Source: Notamacropus eugenii
Taxonomy: Eukaryota > Chordata > Mammalia > Diprotodontia > Macropodidae
Assembly: GCF_028372415.1 (NCBI RefSeq)
Contig: NC_092872.1
Coordinates: forward strand, 517,948,224 to 518,012,223
Direction: 5' to 3'
Length of the DNA: 64,000 nt
Positions 40,801 to 45,730 of the stretch are shown in pieces (position 1 is the first letter of the stretch; every line of letters starts with the position of its first letter). The notes below the pieces were generated by a model. The model was not told where the DNA came from. It saw only the letters and a program-made list of their open reading frames with translations, and searched no databases. Both the position numbers and the translations under genes were made by a program.

Positions 40801-43390
40801 AAATTTTAAGATTCTATTTACTAAAATACCTACAATTCTCCAGTTCCTCTTGATATAGTTCTTGAATGTTACTGAGGCACACACTTTGATGACATTATCT
40901 TGAGACTTCTCCAGCAATGTTAAAAGCAATAACGGGTAATTCTGATTTCCTTCAACAGACTCGAGAAATTTCTCAGCTGTAAAATAATATCATTTTTAGG
41001 GAACATCAAATAATCTTTATTAAATATCAAAATCCTTTCATTTTAAGTAGATGAAAAACACAGAAATTTCAAAATTAAGAAAATCTAATTAAACCCACCT
41101 AGCTCAGATGTTAAGGTGTTCTTAAGGTACCCAAAAACTTCAAATGTTAAGAGCATTGCCTCCATTCTAGTTTTCCTTTGTAACTCAAGATAAATCTATT
41201 AGGCCCTATTTTTTCTCATGCATAAAATGAAGGGAATGGACCACACCATATGTATTTTAATATGTATCACCTCCTTTCATCCTTAAAGCAACACAACGGG
41301 GTAGATATTTTCATCCTAGTTTTAGAGATGAAAAATAAGCAAAGTAAAGGGAATTTTGGTAAAAATCATAAGCAAATAAGTTGCAAAGCTGGAACTAGAA
41401 CACTTGTTGAGTTGTTTCAGTTATGTCCAACTTTTTTGAGTTTTCTTGGCAAAGATACCAAAGTGGTTTGCCATTTCCTTCTCCAGCTCACTTTTCAGAA
41501 GAGGAAACTAAGGCAAATAGAGTTAAATGATTTGCCCAGGTTCACACAGCTAGTCAATGTCTGTGGCCATATTTGAACTCAGGAAGATTATTCTTCCTGA
41601 CTTCAGACCTGGCACTCCATTCACTGAGCTACCTGGCTGCCCTAGAACACCTAGCTGTAGTCTAGTCACCAACCTGAGATTAGAATACAAGTTATGACTT
41701 TTAGTCCCACATTCTTTCTGCTACCCCATGTTGGCAATCTATGGTCTCTAATTTGCTTTCCAGATATAAAATACTGCATTTATCACCCATGAATTTACCT
41801 AAATCCTTTTTGAATCTGTATCTTTTCACTTCACTTGAAGTAAAGAGTTGCTTAATTTCTTTTTTCTTGTCCATACTGTAAAGCAACACGTTCTTTAATT
41901 TCTACTATCTTCCAAATTTTAAGGTTTTCTTTTTATAGTATTCAAAGATTTGCTTTAAAAAGGCTGTATTCTTTCTTATCTAAAACATTAATGACCTTTG
42001 AGAAATCAATTTATGTGTCTCAATTCTTTCAGGGTTTATACATACCTTTCTACTGCCCTTACATTTCTTAAATGAATCTTCCCCTCCTGCTCATTTAAAT
42101 ATGCCCTTCTTTCCATCCTCTCAATTTTCACTATATTTTTCTCCAGGTATGATGATCAAAAATAGGAAGGGTATACCAGGTCAGATAATCCCACTAAGTA
42201 CTAGACTTCAAGTAATGCCAGATTACAACTTCAATTACTTCCTTCCTCATACATTACCTTGAACATGCCCACAAGGAAATTTATGTGATACTTTTTTCAC
42301 CCCTTTACAAAACCACCAAAAGAGTTGTGACATATATTTCTCTCATCTTAGCATTTTTATTACTCAAGAAGAGTGTAAAAACAATTGAAAATTTGGAGAT
42401 TTCACTGTGTTTTCTCCTCCAAACCACTTAGAATGTAAATCCAGTTCCTATAAAATATTCTGGATAAATTCTCTATGTGGAGAAGTATCAGTTGACTCCT
42501 ATTCTTTATTTTCTATAAGACAATTCCCTAACTAGGGCAAAATATTACCTAATGCTTTAGTGTATTGTACTCATATAAATATTTAACAGTTAAAAATATA
42601 CATCAGGTATGTTCCTCCTCTTAAAAACTACAAAGCCTTAAATTTTATTATATATGCCACCAACTAGCCAGTCTACACATCAATAATTCCCTTATAAATC
42701 CAGGGACAACCTCAAAAGCAAGTTGGAAGAAAAGCAAATTATGTATTATTGTATTATATTATGTAAAATGGATTATACTATTTGGACTTCTAATATTTCT
42801 AATAGATATTAGATAAATTTAGTAGGAAATATTCAATTACTGTTTTCAAAAAGTTTGAGCCTTAAAACAAGTGTATTACATTCAATACAAGCTTAGAAAT
42901 TGGCAACCCTATTCTATTTGATTCCCACACTTCAACAGAAATTTAATAACTTGCTTTTAAGTTAAAGTTAATAGAAATTCATTCTGTGCCATTCTGTCCA
43001 TTCTTGAAATGGACAAGTTTTAACCTAGGAATCAAAAAAAATCAAGAAGAGCAAAACACCACTAATAAAGACACAGTTTTAGATTTAACCCTAACATCTT
43101 TTCAATTCAAAGATCCTACAATCAAAAATTAACTACTGAAAATGAAAATAAAAATTAAAGGTAATAAGCAGACAATCAGGCTTCACTCAATAATAATGAC
43201 TGAAAGAAAAATCAATATTGGGCTGACACTCGAAAGTGAAGTGGATTGAATTAAGTGCTTTTTCCATTTGTTCTTTAGGGGAAAAAATTCAGCATATTAC
43301 TTTACCTGGACGTCTGATAGTAGGATCAGGATCAAGTGTTTTCTTTAAATACTCTGTTAGAGTTTGCAAATTTGCATCACTTAGTTCCAT
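3426..43390 (-). CDS. CSE1L: CSE1L (exportin-2 / CAS), complete coding span, 24 coding exons
   Basis: Exportin-2 is a HEAT-repeat karyopherin that, bound to RanGTP, carries cargo-free importin-alpha back to the cytoplasm through the nuclear pore. The exons join in phase into 971 codons, the length of the human protein. Reading N to C: a start MELSDANLQTL, an importin-beta N-terminal (Ran-binding) region at about residues 29-102, a Cse1-type central HEAT region at about 155-526, and the CAS/CSE1 C-terminal region at about 527-962, ending in ASVTLL. Domain limits are from family knowledge; residue identities are read from the exons. All introns are GT-AG. No frameshift, internal stop or missing exon was found, so the gene looks functional. 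A few residues differ from the human protein as I remember it, for example Ile77 for Val and Arg445 for Lys. In human the neighbours are ARFGEF2 upstream and STAU1 downstream; neither is visible here. Confidence 0.98.
4013..4072. repeat. GA/GT-rich microsatellite
   Basis: A (GA)n tract followed by (GT)n, GA and G-rich runs in intron 24. A second CA/GACA-rich tract is at about 4341-4380. The rest of intron 24 shows nothing recognisable. Confidence 0.8.
4674..4905 (-). CDS. CSE1L: CSE1L exon 24 (residues 865-942)
   Basis: The longest coding exon, 232 nt; acceptor TCTTCTAG|GACAC, donor AAGG|GTAGGT. It encodes WTPLLQSLIGLFELPEDDTI, an acidic stretch, and ends LSTACPGR. Confidence 0.97.
5127..5374 (+). 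mobile_element. tRNA-derived SINE with RTE-like tail
   Basis: Starts GGCAGCTGGGTGGTACAGTG, has the B-box-like GTTCAAACCTGGCCTCA and the CTAGCTGTGTGACC block, and ends in a degraded tail resembling the RTE 3' end. It is the marsupial MAR1/WSINE type. Full length, in intron 23. Confidence 0.8.
5440..5590 (+). mobile_element. MIR-like SINE remnant
   Basis: CATTTTACAGATAAGGAAAC core and a CCAAGATCACAGAGC block. Directly downstream of the SINE in intron 23. Confidence 0.55.
5661..5807 (-). CDS. CSE1L: CSE1L exon 23 (residues 816-864 plus 2 nt)
   Basis: Acceptor TTTAACAG|AATG; donor TTTG|GTAAGT. It encodes MFGMVLEKIIIPEIQKVSGQ and ends MMDTEYTKL. Confidence 0.97.
6370..6603 (+). mobile_element. 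L1 3' end (5'-truncated)
   Basis: Matches the other L1 3' UTR copies in the window (TAATTCTTCTATGCAACATG, then GTAGAATCCATATAAAATTG and an A-rich tail). Followed by an AT-rich tract to 6640. Confidence 0.7.
7085..8130 (-). mobile_element. L2 LINE 3' portion, degraded
   Basis: Reads as the reverse complement of L2: TCAACAAACATTTACTAAAT at the left edge is the 3' terminus, and the GGGAGCCACTGGAGTTTACT block lies about 330 bp in. A separate plus-strand L2 3' terminus sits inside at about 7845-7905. Intron 22. Confidence 0.7.
7845..7905 (+). mobile_element. L2 3' terminus fragment
   Basis: TTAGTACAATCCCCAGAACA followed by TACTTAATGAATGTTTGTTG is the plus-strand L2 3' end, within a minus-strand L2. 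Confidence 0.6.
8527..8608 (-). CDS. CSE1L: CSE1L exon 22 (residues 789-815 plus 2 nt)
   Basis: Acceptor CTCAACAG|GTTTC; donor CAAA|GTAAGT. It encodes SFLVFINLYCIKYGALALQE and ends DSIQP. Confidence 0.97.
8609..9520. other. Intron 21, proximal part without recognised repeats
   Basis: AT-rich unique-looking intronic sequence. I recognise no repeat family, RNA gene or conserved motif. Confidence 0.4.
9525..9672 (+). mobile_element. MIR-like SINE
   Basis: A well-preserved core: CTTTACAGATCTGGAAATTG, GAGAGGTTAAGTGACTTGCC, CACACAGCTAG. Intron 21. Confidence 0.75.
10155..10300 (+). mobile_element. MIR-like SINE remnant
   Basis: GGGTCATAGGGTCCACCTAC, ATCAAGAAACTAACC and GTTAAATGACTTTCCCTTGA correspond to successive MIR blocks. 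Confidence 0.5.
10465..10610 (+). mobile_element. MIR-like SINE remnant
   Basis: AACTCCCTCATTTTCTAAAA, GAGGAAATTAAAGCCTGAAT and CCCTAGGTCACAGGAAGTAG blocks. Confidence 0.5.
11385..11577 (+). mobile_element. SINE (MIR/tRNA-type antisense body) remnant
   Basis: CCTCTAAAGTTTACAATACT start with later GGTTGAGGGATTTGCTCACT block, as in the related copies at 13370, 14215 and 24715. Confidence 0.5.
12072..12157 (-). CDS. CSE1L: CSE1L exon 21 (residues 760-788 plus 1 nt)
   Basis: Acceptor TCCCTAG|GGAGTC; donor AAGA|GTAAGT. It encodes ESVDQYRKQIFILLFQRLQN and ends TTKFIK. Intron 20 is 106 nt. Confidence 0.97.
12264..12361 (-). CDS. CSE1L: CSE1L exon 20 (residues 728-759 plus 2 nt)
   Basis: Acceptor CTTCCAG|CCTGGA; donor CTCC|GTGAGT. 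It encodes PGLLGVFQKLIASKANDHQG and ends IIEHMP. Confidence 0.97.
12840..13010 (-). mobile_element. SINE remnant
   Basis: Contains TTATCCCCATTTCACCAATG and GGGGTTAAGTGCCTCTAACC blocks. Intron 19 holds two further related remnants (about 13175-13330 and 13370-13505). Confidence 0.45.
13175..13330 (+). mobile_element. MIR-like SINE remnant
   Basis: GATTTAGAGCATAAAGGGTC, ACCTGAAGCTCAAAG and AAGGTCAGTCAGTAAGTACT blocks, intron 19. Confidence 0.45.
13626..13834 (-). CDS. CSE1L: CSE1L exon 19 (residues 658-727)
   Basis: Acceptor CAAATAG|AGTTTA; donor AATT|GTAAGT. It encodes EFIPYVFQVMSLLLETHKNG, an LLQPVLWER segment, and ends SAAADKI. Intron 18 is 147 nt. Confidence 0.97.
13982..14132 (-). CDS. 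CSE1L: CSE1L exon 18 (residues 608-657 plus 1 nt)
   Basis: Acceptor GTTTTAG|AACCCA; donor CAAG|GTAAGA. It encodes NPSKPHFNHYMFEAICLSIR and ends TEILQNDVQ. Confidence 0.97.
14215..14390 (-). mobile_element. SINE remnant
   Basis: ATGTTTTATAGTGTACAAAG then AAGAAAACTGAGGTTTGAAG; the same body as other antisense SINE copies. Intron 17. Confidence 0.45.
14450..14870 (-). mobile_element. L3/CR1-type LINE 3' fragment
   Basis: AGTCCAGCTTGTCAAGGTC, then CCAGAACTGAACTCTAGATG is the antisense signature of CR1/L3 C-terminal and 3' sequence known across amniotes. Degraded. Confidence 0.55.
14880..16268. other. Intron 17, remainder
   Basis: AT-rich; I see nothing identifiable in it. Confidence 0.4.
16269..16366 (-). 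CDS. CSE1L: CSE1L exon 17 (residues 575-607)
   Basis: Acceptor TTTACAG|CTATCA; donor TAAG|GTAAAG. It encodes AIMRSFSLLQEAIIPYIPTL and ends KLLAVSK. Confidence 0.97.
16484..16730 (+). mobile_element. tRNA-derived SINE with L1-type tail region
   Basis: ACACTGGGCCGGAACAAGAA head, GTAACCCTGGGCAAATTATT block, and CCTTAAAGTGTGATATAAGT before GTTAGCTATTATTATG: the second marsupial SINE type in the window. Intron 16. Confidence 0.65.
17480..18110 (+). mobile_element. Possible solitary LTR of an endogenous retrovirus
   Basis: A non-coding stretch with promoter-like order: CTTTAAAAACCCAG (TATA-like, about 17850), then a GATTGATTAAAGTAA poly(A)-like signal about 130 bp later and a TTGGTGGC block that could be a remnant primer-binding site. 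No gag, pol or env frame is present on either side. Terminal TG/CA ends and a target duplication were not found, so limits and identity are uncertain. Confidence 0.35.
18447..18476 (+). repeat. (AAAT)n microsatellite
   Basis: Short AAATA/AAAT tract in intron 16. Confidence 0.7.
19233..19336 (-). CDS. CSE1L: CSE1L exon 16 (residues 540-574 plus 1 nt)
   Basis: Acceptor CTTACAG|TATTAC; donor AAAG|GTAAGC. It encodes ITAAEIAPFVEILLTNLFKA and ends SENEYIMK. Confidence 0.97.
19772..20070 (+). mobile_element. L1 3' end inserted at the exon 15 splice donor
   Basis: A 5'-truncated L1 3' UTR (AGAGAAAGAACCATGG at the start, GTAGAACCTATACAAAATTG, A-rich tail). It is flanked by an exact 11-bp target duplication AACTCACAGTA at 19761-19771 and 20071-20081. 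The right copy contains the exon 15 donor. It carries an internal (GT)18. Confidence 0.85.
19825..19861 (+). repeat. (GT)18 microsatellite
   Basis: Perfect GT dinucleotide tract inside the L1 3' fragment. In the CSE1L transcript it reads (CA)18, about 217-253 nt downstream of the exon 15 donor. Confidence 0.95.
20078..20214 (-). CDS. CSE1L: CSE1L exon 15 (residues 495-539 plus 2 nt)
   Basis: Acceptor ATTCAG|GTACCT; donor TACT|GTGAGT. It encodes VPKEQLLASIPLLINHLQAE and ends KGSNNTI. An antisense L1 3' fragment lies directly against the donor (see findings). Confidence 0.97.
20365..20565 (-). mobile_element. SINE remnant with an A19 tract
   Basis: Blocks AAGACTTGCCCAAGGCTGTC and TTTCAAAGACAGGATCCAAT resemble the antisense tRNA-SINE body. 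The poly(A) run is at 20404-20422. Intron 14. Confidence 0.4.
21224..21285 (-). CDS. CSE1L: CSE1L exon 14 (residues 474-494)
   Basis: A 62-nt exon; acceptor TTAATAG|TGAATG, donor TCAA|GTAAGT. It encodes VNEFPVLKADGIKYIMIFRN and Q494. Confidence 0.97.
21286..22440. other. Intron 13, proximal part
   Basis: No recognised repeat, RNA gene or open frame of interest. Confidence 0.4.
22446..22700 (+). mobile_element. tRNA-derived SINE, full length
   Basis: TTGGTGGTCTAGTGGATAGG head, GAATTCAAATCTGGTCTCAG B-box region, TTGTAAAGCCCTTTGCAAA, TATAAATGCTTGCTATTAGT end. Intron 13. Confidence 0.75.
22984..23068 (-). CDS. CSE1L: CSE1L exon 13 (residues 446-473 plus 1 nt)
   Basis: Acceptor TTTTCAG|CATGGA; donor AGTG|GTAAGT. 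It encodes HGITQANELVNLTEFFVNHI and continues to SAS. Confidence 0.97.
23465..23775 (+). mobile_element. HAL1-like / L1 inter-ORF fragment
   Basis: Same sequence as 52765-53050 of the HAL1-like element: TACATTCCTACATGGAAAGA, CTTTCTCAGTATTAGGGTAG, the GAGAGGGATATATTGGG block, and the TATCTCACATAAAA block. Intron 12. A SINE fragment (about 23785-23890) and a MIR-like remnant (about 24020-24180) follow. Confidence 0.65.
24241..24443 (-). CDS. CSE1L: CSE1L exon 12 (residues 378-445)
   Basis: Acceptor TTTATAG|ATATTG; donor AAGA|GTAATG, weak because of A at -1 and T at +5. It encodes DIDTRRRAACDLVRGLCKFF and ends SKAQTQR. Confidence 0.96.
24715..24895 (-). mobile_element. SINE remnant
   Basis: CACACAGCTAGTAAGTCCTA, ATCTGAACCCAGGACTCACT and a TTTACAATTTACTAAATACT start. 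Intron 11. Confidence 0.6.
25135..25490 (-). mobile_element. L2 LINE 3' fragment
   Basis: GAGTGCTGGGGATCCAAAAA, GTCAAGGAACTAATAATCTA and GAAGCCAGTTATGAAGCGCT correspond to successive blocks of reversed L2. Confidence 0.65.
25500..25745 (+). mobile_element. L2 LINE fragment
   Basis: AGTGCTGGTTGGTCTCCCTA, AGCCCAGGCCTGACTATGTC and AAGATCACATATAAAATCCT are the plus-strand L2 ORF2 C-terminal region. It is head-to-head with the previous copy. Confidence 0.6.
25775..26905 (+). mobile_element. L1 ORF2 C-terminal region and 3' UTR
   Basis: GGTAGAGTTGTGTACTGGTC, ATCACTACTAGATCTGCATG and AGCAGAACCAGGAGAACTTT are collinear with the other L1 copies. The reading frame is broken throughout. A 121-bp foreign segment interrupts it at 26100-26220. 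Confidence 0.8.
26100..26220. mobile_element. Small palindromic transposon-like insertion (MITE)
   Basis: A 121-bp segment splits the L1 and is bordered by an exact 8-bp duplication TGTCTCAA (26092-26099 and 26221-26228), the length typical of hAT elements. Internally GCAAAGGATTT and AAATCCTTTG form an inverted pair. Confidence 0.55.
26925..27335 (+). mobile_element. Second L1 3' end
   Basis: ATGACAATCAACTGTGAAAG, AAAGACAATTCCAAAATACT, TTTCTCAATGGGTGGAGGAA and an A-rich end. A different L1 subfamily from the preceding copy. Confidence 0.7.
27459..27524 (-). CDS. CSE1L: CSE1L exon 11 (residues 356-377)
   Basis: A 66-nt exon; acceptor TTTGCAG|CTGCTG, donor TCTG|GTAATC. It encodes the acidic linker AADEEAFEDNSEEYIRRDLE. 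Its length is divisible by three, so skipping would stay in frame. Confidence 0.96.
28070..28515. mobile_element. Possible hAT-type DNA transposon remnant
   Basis: Ends with ACTTGTGGCCCACC-like and AATTTTGGCCCTTACC-like segments, suggestive of hAT terminal regions. No transposase frame. It contains GTCACGTGAC and paired GTTGCC/GGCAAC motifs. Intron 10. Confidence 0.3.
28872..29001 (-). CDS. CSE1L: CSE1L exon 10 (residues 313-355 plus 1 nt)
   Basis: Acceptor ATTCTAG|TTGG; donor AGAG|GTAACT. It encodes LVSNAIQFLASVCERPHYKN and ends VPNMEFR. Its first nine bases, TTGGTAAGT, contain a consensus 5' splice site (see findings). Intron 9 is 99 nt. Confidence 0.97.
29101..29268 (-). CDS. CSE1L: CSE1L exon 9 (residues 257-312)
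   Basis: 168 nt, phase 0/0; acceptor TGTGAG|GATGAA, donor TTTG|GTAAGT. It encodes DEEEAGLLELLKSQICDNAA and ends GQEVKYDL. Confidence 0.97.
29402..29583. mobile_element. hAT-like MITE
   Basis: Imperfect terminal inverted repeats (GTGGGTAACCTGTGGCC at left; the reverse complement of GCCACACATTTCCCACCCCTGG at right) enclose a short non-coding body. A 3' half of the same family is at about 695-760. Intron 8. Confidence 0.5.
29995..30150 (-). mobile_element. tRNA-SINE remnant
   Basis: Blocks ATTTGCTCAGGATCAAACAG, CAGATCTTCCTGACTC and TGCCAAGTTGCCTCC read as the reversed SINE. Intron 8. A MIR-like remnant follows at about 30655-30830. Confidence 0.55.
30655..30830 (+). mobile_element. MIR-like SINE remnant
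   Basis: TTTTACTGATGAGGAGACAA, ATTTGTCCAATATCACATTA, CAGTCAAGATTTGAATTCTA blocks. Confidence 0.5.
30905..31180 (-). mobile_element. L2 LINE 3' fragment
   Basis: ATCAACAAGTAGCTACTGCG, GTCAAGCGCTGGAGATACAA, GTCCCTGCCCTCAAGG: reversed L2 terminus. Intron 8. Confidence 0.65.
31465..31712 (+). mobile_element. tRNA-derived SINE with RTE-like tail, full length
   Basis: GGCAGCCAGCTAGTAGAGTG head and a clear tail GGGTCACAAAGAGTCAGACA then AGACTGAAATGACTAAAT, the RTE-related 3' end. Adjacent to exon 8. Confidence 0.8.
31742..31834 (-). CDS. CSE1L: CSE1L exon 8 (residues 226-256)
   Basis: 93 nt, phase 0/0; acceptor TTTTTTAG|GACC, donor TGAT|GTAAGT. It encodes DLPEFFEDNMETWMNNF and ends KLLQTD. Confidence 0.97.
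31835..33328. other. Introns 7 and 6 (around exon 7)
   Basis: A poorly defined L2-like segment may lie at about 31915-32210. Otherwise nothing recognisable apart from exon 7 itself. Confidence 0.35.
32837..32944 (-). CDS. CSE1L: CSE1L exon 7 (residues 190-225)
   Basis: 108 nt, phase 0/0; acceptor TTTTAAG|GCT, donor TCAG|GTAAGC. It encodes ATIELCSTHANDAAALKVL and ends FYSLNFQ. Confidence 0.97.
33329..33419 (-). CDS. CSE1L: CSE1L exon 6 (residues 159-189)
   Basis: Acceptor TTCCTAG|ATATCG; donor CAAG|GTATGG. It encodes YRHEFKSNELWTEIKLVLDA and LPLTNLFK. Confidence 0.97.
33685..33835 (+). mobile_element. tRNA-SINE 3' half
   Basis: AAATCATTTAACCTCCTTGA and TTTTGTAAACTTTAAGGTAC blocks. Intron 5. 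Confidence 0.55.
34314..34375. repeat. TG/TA-rich microsatellite
   Basis: Alternating GTGTATATGTATATATG tract followed by (AT)n. Confidence 0.75.
34395..35545 (+). mobile_element. L1 ORF2 C-terminal region and 3' UTR, old
   Basis: ATGGACAACTTTTATTACAT, GCAGGAAACTGGGAAAGTAT, GGATGCCCATCAATTAGGAG and GACACAGCCAAAAAGGG are collinear L1 blocks with many stops and small deletions. Intron 5. Confidence 0.75.
35764..35909 (-). CDS. CSE1L: CSE1L exon 5 (residues 111-158 plus 2 nt)
   Basis: Acceptor TTCTAG|CTGAGT; donor AGAG|GTATGG. It encodes LSDAISIIGREDFPQKWPDL and continues to HSLFK. Intron 4 is only 89 nt. Confidence 0.97.
35999..36100 (-). CDS. CSE1L: CSE1L exon 4 (residues 77-110)
   Basis: 102 nt in phase 0 on both sides; acceptor TTTTAG|ATTGAG, donor ACAG|GTAATA. 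It begins IEDEPNKICDAD and ends PEQIQKQ. Confidence 0.97.
36190..38735 (+). mobile_element. L2 LINE, long copy with reverse-transcriptase remnant
   Basis: The broken frame still reads PDLSVALDIINH around 37600, the counterpart of the LDLSAAFDTVDH core of CR1/L2 reverse transcriptase. Further on come NHLKLNMSKTELVIFPPK (37920-37980) and NLGVHLHTLLSFNPYI (38060). The 3' end near 38690 is AAACTGCGAGCTCC. Several stops and shifts make it a dead copy, about 2.5 kb, the longest L2 here. Intron 3. Confidence 0.75.
39290..39720 (+). mobile_element. Probable LINE inter-ORF/UTR fragment
   Basis: Purine-rich sequence (GGGAGGGTAAAAGGAATTCA, CATACTTGAGGTGCATTAGA, ATATATCAAACTCAAG) that I associate with marsupial LINE non-coding regions. 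Subfamily not assigned. Confidence 0.4.
39800..40410 (+). mobile_element. L1 3' end
   Basis: TGAGTGAAATGAGCAGAACC, TGCAAGGACTTTTTCTGGCA, TTCCACATCCAGAGAAAGAA, GTAGAACCCATATAAGATTG and an A-rich tail. Intron 3. Confidence 0.8.
40834..40976 (-). CDS. CSE1L: CSE1L exon 3 (residues 29-76)
   Basis: Acceptor ACAG|CTGAG; donor AATT|GTAGGT, an unusual donor with T at -1. It encodes the start of the importin-beta N-terminal domain (AEKFLESVEG ... KNYIKRNWRI). It ends in phase 0. Confidence 0.97.
41265..41700 (-). mobile_element. Older SINE split by a younger SINE
   Basis: CATCCTAGTTTTAGAGATGA and TAAGTTGCAAAGCTGGAACT on the left and ACCTGAGATTAGAATACA on the right are one old copy interrupted at 41404-41641. 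Confidence 0.5.
41404..41641 (-). mobile_element. tRNA-derived SINE with RTE-like tail
   Basis: Complete on the minus strand: head GGCAGCCAGGTAGCTC, tail reversed as TTGTTGAGTTGTTTCAG. Exact 9-bp duplication CTAGAACAC at 41395-41403 and 41642-41650. Intron 2. Confidence 0.85.
41720..43305. other. Intron 2, remainder
   Basis: A weak antisense L3/CR1-like resemblance at about 41720-42280; beyond that nothing recognised up to exon 2. Confidence 0.3.
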
Positions 43391-43401
43391 TGTAACAGAA
43401 C
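43306..43401 (-). CDS. CSE1L: CSE1L exon 2 (start codon; residues 1-28)
   Basis: Acceptor TTTTAG|GTTCTG at 43402-43403; ATG at 43390-43388; donor CCAG|GTAAAG at 43305-43304. It encodes the first 28 residues, including TLDPDPTIRRP, plus one base of codon 29. The start is chosen because it is the first ATG after the acceptor and matches the known MELSD N-terminus. Confidence 0.97.
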
Positions 43402-44054
43402 CTAAAATACAAAAGAAGTATGAGTAATTTATCAAGTAATTGTGCTATAATTTCATTAATAAGAAGATCCATTCACAATCAAAAGAAATCTTAAAAGTCA
43501 AGTCCAAACCTTTCAGTTTACAAATGAGACCCCCCCCAAAATTAAGTGACTTAGGTTAGTTTCAAAGGGAAAAGTAGCAGATCCATGTTCAAAACCCAGT
43601 TCCCTGACAAATCTACCACATCAGGCTACTTGAACATGATATATCCCTTCTCGTATATATTAACCTGTTATGTGTGGGGTATAAGTTAATTAAGAAAGGA
43701 ACTCCAGGAGTTGGACTTTAAGGTAAGAATGATTATCCTGACAGATGAAAACAAAAGTATATCGGAATAAGGAAAGGTGTGGGAAAACATAAGAAAAGAG
43801 CAGATGAAGAAAAAGAAGAGCAAAAAGAAATTTTATTTAAATCCCAAAAGATAGAGATAAGCAGAATAGGGTGACAGCATAACTATGTTGGTTCTCTCAA
43901 AGACCATGGAGAACAATTAATAAGGAAATGTTATGTGGTAGATGATATTCTGAAGTTGGGGGTCAATACAAAACTAAATAGTTCTGAAGTTTTTTCCTAA
44001 AATAACCAGAATATAAAATAAATTCAGATAAATCATCAGCATTTCAGCATATTA

Positions 44055-44280
44055 TGAACAAAACTAAGAAGGAATAGAAATTTCATGTAAAATATTTGTG
44101 GTATGAATACAAAATAAAAGTTTTATAAATACAACTACAAAATCCTGCTTATGGAAATAAAGATAGATTTAAATAATTGGAGAAATGTTCATTTTTCCTG
44201 GGTAGACTGAATCAATATAATAAAAATTACAACGGGAAAGAATTTTTGCATCTAGTATCTGTGATAAAGATCTCATTTCT
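44055..44280 (+). mobile_element. L1 ORF2 fragment, left part of a split copy
   Basis: AATAATTGGAGAAATGTTCA, AATATAATAAAAATTACAA and GAATTTTTGCATCTAGTATC are L1 ORF2 blocks. It stops at a poly(T) and resumes at 45320. Confidence 0.6.
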
Positions 44281-45319
44281 TTTTTTTTTAATTTATTTTT
44301 ATTTTTAATGTTTTACAATCACTACCATAAAACTTAGATTTTTCCCCCCCATACCCCCCAACACCCCCCTCCCTCCCCAAGAGAGCATACAATTCTATAT
44401 AGGATCTACACATACATTCCTATTGAATACATTTTCACTATAATCATGCTGTGCAGACGAACTAAAATAAATACATGCATGCACGCACGCACATGCACAC
44501 ACAAATGATCTGCTACATACTGCGAATGAATTCCATAGTTCTTTCTCTGAGTGTGGAAAGCATTTTGCCTTAGAAGACCATTGGGAATTTTTTTTAAGTT
44601 CTTGTGGTGTTACAAAGTTCCAAATCTACCAGAAAACCTCTCGCACACTGTGGTCATTGCTGTGCACAAAGTTTTCCTGGTTCTACTCCTTTCGTTCAGC
44701 ATCAGATCATATAAGTCCTTCCAGGCCTCTCTGAAGTCTTCTTGTTCATTATTTCTTATGTCACAATAGTACTCCATTACATTCATATACCATAATTTAT
44801 CCAGCTATTCCCCAATTGATGGGCATCCCCTTGATTTCCAGTTTTTGGCAACTACAAAGAGTGCTGCTATAAATAGTTTTGTACATGTGGGACCCTTTCC
44901 CCTTTTTATGATCTCTTGGGAATACAGTCCTAGAAGTGATATTGCTGGGTCAAAGGGTTGTGCACATTTTTGTAGCCCCTTGGGCATAGTTCCAAATTGC
45001 TTTCCAGAATGGTTGGATGAGCTCACAGCTCCACCAACAATGAATTAATGTTCCAACTCTCCCACATCCTCTCCAACATTTATCATTTTCCTGTTCTGTC
45101 ATGTTTGCCAATCTAATAGGTATGATGTGGTACGTCAGAGTTGTTTTGATTTGCATCTCTCTAATCAGTAGTGATTTAGAGCATCTTTTCATATGACTAT
45201 AGATATCTTTAATTTCTTCCTCTGAAAACTGCCTGCTCATATCCTTCGACCATTTATCAATTGGGGAATGACTTGTATTGCTGTACATTTGACTCAGTTT
45301 TCTATATATTCTAGAAATG
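44281..45319 (-). mobile_element. L1 3' end inserted into the L1 above
   Basis: Reading the minus strand: ORF2 C-terminal region, 3' UTR, then a tail seen as poly(T) at 44281. Its flanks TAAAGATCTCATTTCT (44265-44280) and TAAAGGCCTCATTTCT (45320-45335) match at 14 of 16 bases and are read as the target duplication. Confidence 0.75.
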
Positions 45320-45495
45320 TAAAGGCCTCATTTCTGAAGTATATAGAGAACTGAGTCAAATGTACAAGAATACAAGTCATTCTCAAATTGATTAAATGGT
45401 CAAAGAATATGAACAGGCAGTTTTCAGAGGAAGAAATTAAAGCTATTTATAGTCATATGAAAAGATGCTCTAAATCACTACTGATTAGAGAGTAT
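45320..45495 (+). mobile_element. L1 ORF2 fragment, right part of the split copy
   Basis: GAGAACTGAGTCAAATGTAC to AATCACTACTGATTAGAGAG continues the left part and forms an inverted repeat with the end of the inserted L1. Confidence 0.75.
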
Positions 45496-45529
45496 CATTC
45501 AGAAACTATACTCCTTTCACATTCATGTT

Positions 45530-45730
45530 CATAATGTCATCCAGTCTTTGAGCTGAAATGAAACTGAGCAATCCTCCAATCCAGCATCTTCATTTAACAA
45601 ATGAGGACCATGAACTACAGAGGAAGAAATAGGTCTTAGCTAACATCACAAAGCCAGTATGAAAAAAGACAAGACTAGAACCCAAGTCTTCTGACTTCCC
45701 ATCCAGGATTCTTTCTAACATGACCTAATA
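45530..45730 (+). mobile_element. MIR-like SINE
   Basis: CATCTTCATTTAACAAATGA, ACATCACAAAGCCAG and AGAACCCAAGTCTTCTGACT blocks. Intron 1. Confidence 0.6.

Noticed and set aside
44950..45288. 112-codon minus-strand frame as a gene
   Set aside because: It is the L1 ORF2 C-terminal region (SEEEIKDIYSHMKRC and similar), inactive and 5'-truncated.
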